Source: Myxococcales bacterium
GTDB lineage: Bacteria; Myxococcota_A; Polyangia; Polyangiales; Ga0077539
Reading direction: 5' to 3'
Length of the DNA stretch: 64,000 nucleotides
NCBI GenBank assembly: GCA_016793325.1
Contig: JAEUKI010000031.1
Location: forward strand, 186,001 to 250,000
Positions 58,707 through 64,000 of the stretch are shown here, in pieces. The notes under the pieces were generated by a model. That model worked only from the letters and a program-made list of their open reading frames with translations. It did not search any database and was not told the origin of the DNA. The translations under genes were made by a program, and so were the position numbers. Position 1 is the stretch's first letter. Each line of letters starts with the position of its first letter.

Positions 58707-59962
58707 GACGGGCGCTCGACGCGCGAGGGGTGGCCGAGGACGATCGCGGCGTTCATTCCGCCGAAGCCGTAGGAGCACGAGAGGACGACGCGCTGCTCGA
58801 CCTCGCGCTTGTGGTTGGCCACGTAATCGAGTCTGCACGCAGGGTCGGGATCGTCGAGGTTGATCGTCGGGTGAAGGACGCCCGCGTTCATGCACTCGAT
58901 CGCCGCGATGGCCTCGACCGCGCCCGCGGCAGAGATCAAGTGGCCGATCATCGACTTGGTCGAGACGACGGGGACGCGCGAGGCGCGCTCGCCGAGGAGG
59001 GTCTCGAGCGCGGCGGACTCGGCAGGGTCGTTCTTCGGCGTGGAGGTTCCGTGGGCGTTGACCGCGTCGATGGCGTCGGGCGTGAGCTCGGCGTCGCGCA
59101 GCGCGCGCTCCATCGCCGCGAGCGCGCCTTTGCCTTGCGGGTGCGGCTCGGTGATCGCGTGCGCGTCGAGCGAGTTTCCGTAGCCGAGGACCTCGGCCAG
59201 AACCGTGGCTCCGCGCGCGAGGGCGTCTTCGAGCCGCTCGAGCAAGAGCACGCCCGCGCCTTCGCCGAGCACGAAGCCGTCCCGTCGTCGATCGAACGGG
59301 CGCGAGGCTTTGGCGGGTTCGTCGTTGCGTCGGCTCATCGCGTCGAGCGTGCAAAACCCCGCGAAGCCCAAGGGGTTGATCATCGAGTCCGTCCCCCCGC
59401 AGAGCGCGTAGCGCGCGCAGCCCGAGCGCACCGCGCGAAACGCCGCGCCGATCGCGTCGGTCCCCGCGGCGCACGCGCTCACGTGAACGTCGTACGGCAG
59501 TCGACAGTCGTACCGATGCGCGATGCGCTGCGCGGGTAGATCCGCCGCCGTCTGCATAAACGAGTACCGCTCGAGGCCCGACGTGGGCAGCGCGAAGCCC
59601 TCGCGCCGCGAGGCCACGAGGTCGTCCATCGAGAAGAGCTCGAGCCCTACCCCGAGCGAGACCATCCCGGCCCAGGGCGTGTCGCCGCCGGGGCGCGTGC
59701 CATTCGATTGACCCGCGGTCATCGTGGTTTCTGCGGCGCGGATCGCGAATGCTGTCTTGATCTCGACAGGCTCGAGCGCGCACGTCGCCAACGGAACCTC
59801 CGCCGCGATCCGCGTGACGAACCCGCTCGCGTCGAAGCGCGTGACGGGCCCGACGCCCGAGCGTCCTTCGAAGAGGGCTTGTCGAAACGCCTTCACGTCG
59901 TCGCCAAATGGCGTGACCAAGCCCGTCGCTGTGACCACCACGCGATGCGCTCTTCGGGTCAT
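58703..59962 (-). CDS. Beta-ketoacyl-ACP synthase, complete catalytic triad
   Basis: This 419-residue KASII/FabF-type ketosynthase catalyses decarboxylative condensation of malonyl-ACP with an acyl chain. The catalytic Cys164 lies in VSACAAGTDA, His304 in NAHGTSTPKND and His341 in KSMIGHLISAAG (Lys336). The start ATG 59962 overlaps the stop of the shortened ketosynthase-like gene (ATGA). It is the active partner in a pair whose first member lacks Cys. Confidence 0.95.
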   Translation of the reverse strand: MTRRAHRVVVTATGLVTPFGDDVKAFRQALFEGRSGVGPVTRFDASGFVTRIAAEVPLATCALEPVEIKTAFAIRAAETTMTAGQSNGTRPGGDTPWAGMVSLGVGLELFSMDDLVASRREGFALPTSGLERYSFMQTAADLPAQRIAHRYDCRLPYDVHVSACAAGTDAIGAAFRAVRSGCARYALCGGTDSMINPLGFAGFCTLDAMSRRNDEPAKASRPFDRRRDGFVLGEGAGVLLLERLEDALARGATVLAEVLGYGNSLDAHAITEPHPQGKGALAAMERALRDAELTPDAIDAVNAHGTSTPKNDPAESAALETLLGERASRVPVVSTKSMIGHLISAAGAVEAIAAIECMNAGVLHPTINLDDPDPACRLDYVANHKREVEQRVVLSCSYGFGGMNAAIVLGHPSRVERPS

Positions 59963-60879
59963 GCGAACACCTCCCACACGGCCGAGGTCTGCAATCGCTC
60001 GCGCGTCAGGAGGTCGTGCACGACGTTGCCCGCGCGTCGTTGCTCGACGCGCTCGGCGAGCGTCACGAGCGGCGCGGCGCAGCCCAGATCGACGCGCTCG
60101 GTGTCGAACACATCGGGGTCTTCGGGCCGATACCACGCGCTCTCGGGCTTCGCCGCGGACCCGTCGTACACGAGCGTCGGGACCATCGACCGCGCGAGGG
60201 CCTTCAACGTCGCGACGGGGCGCACGCCTCTCGCTCGCGCTGTGCTCTCGCGCTCGAGGACGATCATCGCGCCCGCGTCGCGGAGCTGCGCCGCGGCGAC
60301 GGCGTGCGCGACGCGACCGAGGTGATGTTCGACGAGGAAATTTCGCTGGTGTGCGACGGCGCCGACGAGCGCGATGTCTGCGTCGCCGTCCAAGATCCAG
60401 TCGCGCGCGCGCTCGATGGCCGCGTACGTCTGCGCGGGGCCTGGGTAGGTGCAGAAGTACGGACCCTGCGCGCCGAAGTTCACGCTCACGTGAAACGCGG
60501 GCATGTTGGGCAGGCACCGAAACGTGAGCAGCGGGTGCGTCTTGCGCATTCCCTCGCTGGAGAAGCGCTTCATCGAGAAGCGCTCGTCTTCGACGCTGAC
60601 GGCGAGGACGGGCTCGGTGTCCTTCTTGTCGAACGAGAGGTAGCCCACGCACATCGCGAGCCCGACGCGGGCGGATCGCTCGCGGATATGACCCTTGGTC
60701 AGACTGGCTTTTTCCAGCGATTGTGCGGCGGCCACCACGGCGAGGTCGTCCTGTGGCGAGAGGTACTTTCGGCTCTTTCGCACTTCGAGAAACGGCGTCG
60801 GGTCCACCTGAGTGATCGACGGGCTGTCGGGCGACGCGACGATCGCGGCGATGGCGCTGACGACGACGTTGTCGCTCAT
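59959..60879 (-). CDS. Shortened ketosynthase-like protein without active Cys
   Basis: This 306-residue protein aligns with the N-terminal half of ketosynthases. The segment GAQGPYFCTYPGPAQTYAAI (about 136-155) matches the GP..TACATGANAI region, but Pro148 falls where catalytic Cys should be, and no HGT motif follows. The C-terminal third is about 95 residues shorter than in KASII. It is probably a chain-length or scaffolding subunit for the complete synthase downstream, as in chain-length-factor pairs, though the truncation makes this uncertain. It overlaps both neighbours by four bases. Confidence 0.8.
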   Translation of the reverse strand: MSDNVVVSAIAAIVASPDSPSITQVDPTPFLEVRKSRKYLSPQDDLAVVAAAQSLEKASLTKGHIRERSARVGLAMCVGYLSFDKKDTEPVLAVSVEDERFSMKRFSSEGMRKTHPLLTFRCLPNMPAFHVSVNFGAQGPYFCTYPGPAQTYAAIERARDWILDGDADIALVGAVAHQRNFLVEHHLGRVAHAVAAAQLRDAGAMIVLERESTARARGVRPVATLKALARSMVPTLVYDGSAAKPESAWYRPEDPDVFDTERVDLGCAAPLVTLAERVEQRRAGNVVHDLLTRERLQTSAVWEVFA

Positions 60880-61376
60880 GGGAGCTCGACTCCTTCGAGT
60901 CCACGGGTCCACTGCTCGTAGAGCGCGCGACGCTCGCGGTGGACGCGCTCGAAGGGCACCGCGCGCATCGCGAACGTGAGCGTGCACCGGGCGGCCCTTT
61001 CGCCGTCGACCGTCGCTTCGCCGGCGATCCTCGCCGCGCCTTCCATCGCTTGCTCGAGCGTGACCGCGAGCTCGACGCGATCGCCGGGCACGACCATGCG
61101 CTCGAACTTCGCGCGATCGACCTGCGCGAGGATGGCTCTTCGCACGGACTCGCGGCCGTCGGTCGCGCGCTCCGCAGGGTCGCTCTTCTTCGCGGACACC
61201 TCTGCGAGCAGCCCTCCCACTTGCGCGAGCGACTCGATCAACAAGACGCCCGGCATCACCGCGTAGCCCGGAAAGTGATCCGCGAGATAGTCCTCGCTGA
61301 GCGTCACGCACTTCACCGCGCGCGCTCGCGCGCCCGGGACCAGCTCGATCACTCGATCGACGAGAATGAACCGCAT
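60876..61376 (-). CDS. FabZ/FabA-like hot-dog dehydratase
   Basis: This 166-residue protein with the hot-dog fold carries the dehydratase active site DHFPGYAVMPGVLLIESLAQ (His34, with Glu48 as the acid residue). It would remove water from the 3-hydroxyacyl-ACP made by the reductase. It starts at the ATG at 61376, and its stop overlaps the next start by four bases. It is the first gene after astB in the run (29-base gap). Confidence 0.9.
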   Translation of the reverse strand: MRFILVDRVIELVPGARARAVKCVTLSEDYLADHFPGYAVMPGVLLIESLAQVGGLLAEVSAKKSDPAERATDGRESVRRAILAQVDRAKFERMVVPGDRVELAVTLEQAMEGAARIAGEATVDGERAARCTLTFAMRAVPFERVHRERRALYEQWTRGLEGVELP

Positions 61377-61405
61377 GGGCCAAGCCCCTCCTTCGCGCCG
61401 AGCGC

Positions 61406-62728
61406 CTACGTTTGAAAGTCGTACACGCTCCCGAGACGCAGGATGCGCGTGAGCTCGTCGAGCGCGGTCATCGACTCGCGCGCGAGCAGCGGGTCCGAGA
61501 GGTCGTTGGGCGTGAGCCGGTCGCGGTAGTGTTTGTGCACCCACGCGTCGAGCTCGGCGGCGAGCGATTCGCTATAGAAAACCCTCGCTGAAATCGCGGT
61601 CGTTTCCTCGGGTTCGAGCGGCACGCGGAGGCGCAGGCACGCGGGCCCTCCGCCGTTGTGCATGCTCTGGCGCACATCGAGGTAGCGCACGGCGGTGACC
61701 GGGTTGCGCCCGGCCACCACGCGCTCGAGAAAGTCCTTCGCGCGCGGGGTCTCTTCGCTGTCCTTGGGCGCGAGGATCTCGATCGTCCCGTCGTCTTTTT
61801 CGATGAGCTGCGAGTTGAACGGGTACGCGGCGACGGCGTCCTTGCTCGGGAGCTCGTCCTCGGTCGCGAGCTCGTAGCAGAACCGATCGCCGAGCAGCTC
61901 GCGCAGCCGCACGATCACGCCGCGGAGGTCGTTGAAGGCGCGCTCGTGGAGCATCATGAAGCAGCCCGTCCCGACGGCGAGGACGTCGGTGTGAAACGCG
62001 CCAGCGTCGATTCCCTCGGCGGTTTGCTGGACGAACAGCGTTCGCTCGGGGTCGAGCTGGTGCAGCCTCGCGACCGCTTGGCTCGCCTCGAGCGTCTGTC
62101 TCGCGGGGTACTTCTTCGGACCCACGAAATCACCCCACGCGCGCCGGCCCCACGCGAACACGTGCACCGCGGGGCGGCCCGAGACAGAGAGCCGCGTGTG
62201 GTTGGCCGCGCCCTCGTCGGCGAACTGACCGCCGCCCGGCAGCGCGTCGTGCACGACGAAGCGGCTCGTGTCCGCGAAGATCGCGCGCAACACCTTCGTC
62301 GTCGTGTCGGCCTCGATCGCGCGATGGAACATGGCCTGCAAATTTGCAGGCGTCACGTGCAGCTTGTGGTCCTGCGTGTCCGCCGCGGGCGCGACCGTGG
62401 CCGCGTTGGCGGTCCACATGGCCGCCGCGCTCGACGCGAGCCTGACGAGGTGAAACGCCTCTCGCGAAGCGCGCGCGAGGACGTGCTCGTCGGACCCCGA
62501 GAAGCCCAGCGTTCGCAGCGCGCGAAGAGAGGGGCGCGGGTGCGGCGGGAGCACGCCCTGACCGATCCCGAGCCCGTGGACGAAGCGCATCTTCGCGAGG
62601 CCCTGGAGCGCGGCCTCGCGCGGGTTGCTCACTTGGCCTTCGTTGATGGTGCTCGCGACGTTTCCCGGCGCGAGTCCCCCGTAATTGTGCGTCGGGCCTA
62701 CGAGGCCGTCGAAATTGAACTCGCGCAT
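61406..62728 (-). CDS. astB: N-succinylarginine dihydrolase
   Basis: This 440-residue protein is AstB, which hydrolyses N-succinylarginine to N-succinylornithine, CO2 and ammonia in the AST route of arginine degradation. The family landmarks are REFNFDGLVGPTHNYGGLAP at the N-terminus, AMWTANAATVAPAADTQDHK (guanidine-modifying-enzyme fold) and, near the C-terminus, QSMHNGGGPACLRLRVPLEP with the catalytic Cys. Other ast genes are absent from the window. It sits between the acyltransferase and the dehydratase genes, so it is unclear whether it belongs to this operon by function or by chance. Confidence 0.93.
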   Translation of the reverse strand: MREFNFDGLVGPTHNYGGLAPGNVASTINEGQVSNPREAALQGLAKMRFVHGLGIGQGVLPPHPRPSLRALRTLGFSGSDEHVLARASREAFHLVRLASSAAAMWTANAATVAPAADTQDHKLHVTPANLQAMFHRAIEADTTTKVLRAIFADTSRFVVHDALPGGGQFADEGAANHTRLSVSGRPAVHVFAWGRRAWGDFVGPKKYPARQTLEASQAVARLHQLDPERTLFVQQTAEGIDAGAFHTDVLAVGTGCFMMLHERAFNDLRGVIVRLRELLGDRFCYELATEDELPSKDAVAAYPFNSQLIEKDDGTIEILAPKDSEETPRAKDFLERVVAGRNPVTAVRYLDVRQSMHNGGGPACLRLRVPLEPEETTAISARVFYSESLAAELDAWVHKHYRDRLTPNDLSDPLLARESMTALDELTRILRLGSVYDFQT

Positions 62729-62747
62729 GCAGTGAGCCTCGAAGGGC

Positions 62748-63662
62748 TCAGAGCGTAGCGCTCGCGGCGTTGGGCGAGAACAACCGATCGAGCTCCGCGG
62801 CGTTGGGCGCCGTCTCGAAGCGCGGCGCGGGACCCGGGAGCGGGAGCCCGTCGCGCACGCGTCGATCGTAGTCGCGCTGGCCGAGTCGCATGATCGACAG
62901 GCGCAGATAGTCGGCCATCGCGCGATAGGCCTCGGGGCCCTTCGGCATCGAGCAGCGCTCGGCGAGGTCGATCGGCGCGCCGAAGGTGATCGTGACGGGC
63001 TGGCCCGTTCCGTCGAAATTGCTGCGGACCTGCGTCGCGAGGTCGCTCTGCAGCCCGATGATGAAGCAGGGAATCACCACGGGCTTCGCGTGGTAGATGA
63101 TCTCGCCGATGCCCGCGTTCGCCGGCAAGAGCGTGTAGGGCTCGGCGCCTTTGTTTCGCGTGCCTTCGGGGTGGTAGCCGATGAGCGTCCCCGGCGTGCC
63201 CGCGGCCTCGGTGATGAAGTCCACGGTGTAGCGGTTGAAGGCCTTGCGCTCTTTCTCGCGAAGAACCGGCGGATACATCGCCATCGCCGACATGATCGCG
63301 TTGACGAGCACGCCGTCGGGTCGCTCGTAGAAGTACGCAGACCGCACCGGAAAGAACATCCGATCGACCCAGTCCGTGCTGCGCAACACGACGCTCGAGA
63401 TCACGTAGAAATCGAACATCGTCAGGTGGTTGCACACGAACACCACGCCGCGCGAACGATCGATGTCGCGCACGTGTTGGAGACCGTCGACCCGCGTGAG
63501 GTTGTTGGTCGACAGGTAGACCCACATCTTACCCACCGAGTCGAGGAAGCGATGACCGTGCTTCTTCCACTTGGGGTCGCGATTGGCCTTGTCGGCGATG
63601 CGAAACGCGAGCTTCTCGAAGCCGCGAAGCTGGCTCAGCTCTTCTTCCGTCGGTTGCCGCAT
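62748..63662 (-). CDS. PlsC-type acyltransferase (LPLAT superfamily)
   Basis: This 304-residue protein of the lysophospholipid acyltransferase superfamily has the catalytic HX4D motif VFVCNHLTMFDFYV and the glycerophosphate motif HPEGTRNKG. It transfers an acyl chain from a carrier or CoA to an alcohol acceptor. Starting at 63662, it is the first gene of the presumed operon, 19 bases before astB. A product of the ketosynthase cluster could be its acyl donor (inference). No membrane segment is obvious; membrane association through a hydrophobic face is possible. Confidence 0.9.
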   Translation of the reverse strand: MRQPTEEELSQLRGFEKLAFRIADKANRDPKWKKHGHRFLDSVGKMWVYLSTNNLTRVDGLQHVRDIDRSRGVVFVCNHLTMFDFYVISSVVLRSTDWVDRMFFPVRSAYFYERPDGVLVNAIMSAMAMYPPVLREKERKAFNRYTVDFITEAAGTPGTLIGYHPEGTRNKGAEPYTLLPANAGIGEIIYHAKPVVIPCFIIGLQSDLATQVRSNFDGTGQPVTITFGAPIDLAERCSMPKGPEAYRAMADYLRLSIMRLGQRDYDRRVRDGLPLPGPAPRFETAPNAAELDRLFSPNAASATL

Positions 63663-63752
63663 GACAGATCGGTGACACTACAGCGACCGGACGGAGAGAG
63701 TAAACTACCCCGAGCGGTCGCTGTTTCCCCGGTCAGGATTCTCGGGGCTGTG

Positions 63753-64000
63753 TCAGCAGATGGGCGGGCACGAGGCCGGGCTGAGCACGCACGCGCCGCG
63801 GCAGCAAATCCTACTCCCTGGGCACGCGAAGCCGCACGCGCCGCAGTTCGCCGAGCTCGACGAGATGTCGGTCTCGTAGCCGTTGGTGGGATTGCGGTCG
63901 CAGTCCGCGCGACCCGAGCCATCGCACGCAGCGCCTACGGTGCAGCCCTGAGGCGCGCAGTACGGAGTGTCCGACGGGTAGGCCGGGCACACGTAGCCGC
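63753..64000 (-). CDS. Cysteine-rich repeat protein, N-terminus cut by the right window edge
   Basis: The frame is open from base 64000 to a TGA at 63753 and codes for the C-terminus of a Cys-rich protein (CPAYPSDTPYCAPQGC, ANCGACGFACPGSRICC, CVLSPASCPPIC). The NCGxCGxxC units match those in the lipoprotein at 43294-45237. The start and any signal lie outside the window. It is probably an exported myxobacterial repeat protein of unknown role. Confidence 0.75.
   Translation of the reverse strand, partial: GYVCPAYPSDTPYCAPQGCTVGAACDGSGRADCDRNPTNGYETDISSSSANCGACGFACPGSRICCRGACVLSPASCPPIC

Noticed and set aside
1..64000. CRISPR array, tRNA, rRNA or transposase genes
   Set aside because: No regularly spaced identical repeats with unique spacers, no cloverleaf or rRNA sequence that I could recognise, and no transposase-like protein. 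Short tRNAs could be missed by eye.

Overview
The window is a visibly GC-rich bacterial chromosome segment, most likely from a myxobacterium (phylum Myxococcota, probably the Polyangia). The taxon is inferred from protein types, not from a marker gene. The hallmarks are secreted or lipid-anchored cysteine-rich repeat proteins (11040-12968, 43294-45237, and one cut by the right edge), a Ser/Thr kinase fused to a sulfatase-modifying-type domain (13168-15672), a caspase-like protease, a TonB receptor carrying its own TonB-C-like domain, and many short lipoproteins of unknown function. I recognised 59 protein-coding genes, two of them cut by the window edges. I saw no tRNA, rRNA, CRISPR array or transposase gene.

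Layout. 1-6.3 kb: a TPR secreted protein divergent from a BMP-type substrate-binding lipoprotein, a 253-bp nested palindromic repeat, N-formylglutamate amidohydrolase, a TSUP permease, a GNAT enzyme with a histone-H1-like tail, and a Sel1/DUF1963 protein. 6.3-13 kb: an FG-GAP protein, a membrane pyrophosphatase (hppA), an NRDE protein and a large cysteine-rich lipoprotein. 13-25.4 kb: the kinase and caspase-like genes overlap tail to tail and have phased TCGCCA-core arrays on both sides. They are followed by an SDR, a metallophosphoesterase, a YkgJ protein, an MBL-fold enzyme, a secreted SRPBCC protein and membrane proteins. 25.4-28.8 kb: a BMP-family ABC importer operon (ATPase and two permeases) without an adjacent binding protein. 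29-37.3 kb: a vWA protein, a MarR regulator next to a protoglobin gene, and a TetR regulator divergent from a heme-c/copper monooxygenase lipoprotein. 37.4-45.2 kb: a Rieske fusion protein and an outer-membrane/TonB-receptor/lipoprotein group. 45.3-52.1 kb: a minus-strand run of DUF58, transglutaminase, comF, smpB and a small gene, divergent from an orphan N6-adenine methylase. 52-56 kb: an ECF sigma factor, MAPEG, a VOC-fold protein and a TPR lipoprotein.

56-63.7 kb is the most striking region. It is a minus-strand run in which an acyltransferase, astB, a FabZ/FabA-like dehydratase, a shortened Cys-less ketosynthase-like protein, a complete ketosynthase, a ketoreductase, a nitroreductase-fold protein, an acyl carrier protein and a HAD-fold protein follow one another. 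The last seven genes overlap by one or four bases. It reads as a compact fatty-acid/polyketide-type assembly line whose product I cannot name.

Functional themes are envelope and surface proteins, lipid or polyketide synthesis, redox and gas sensing with local regulators, and nucleoside-type uptake. Several perfect or near-perfect palindromes lie in intergenic regions and probably serve as operators. All family calls come from reading motifs; no database search was run.
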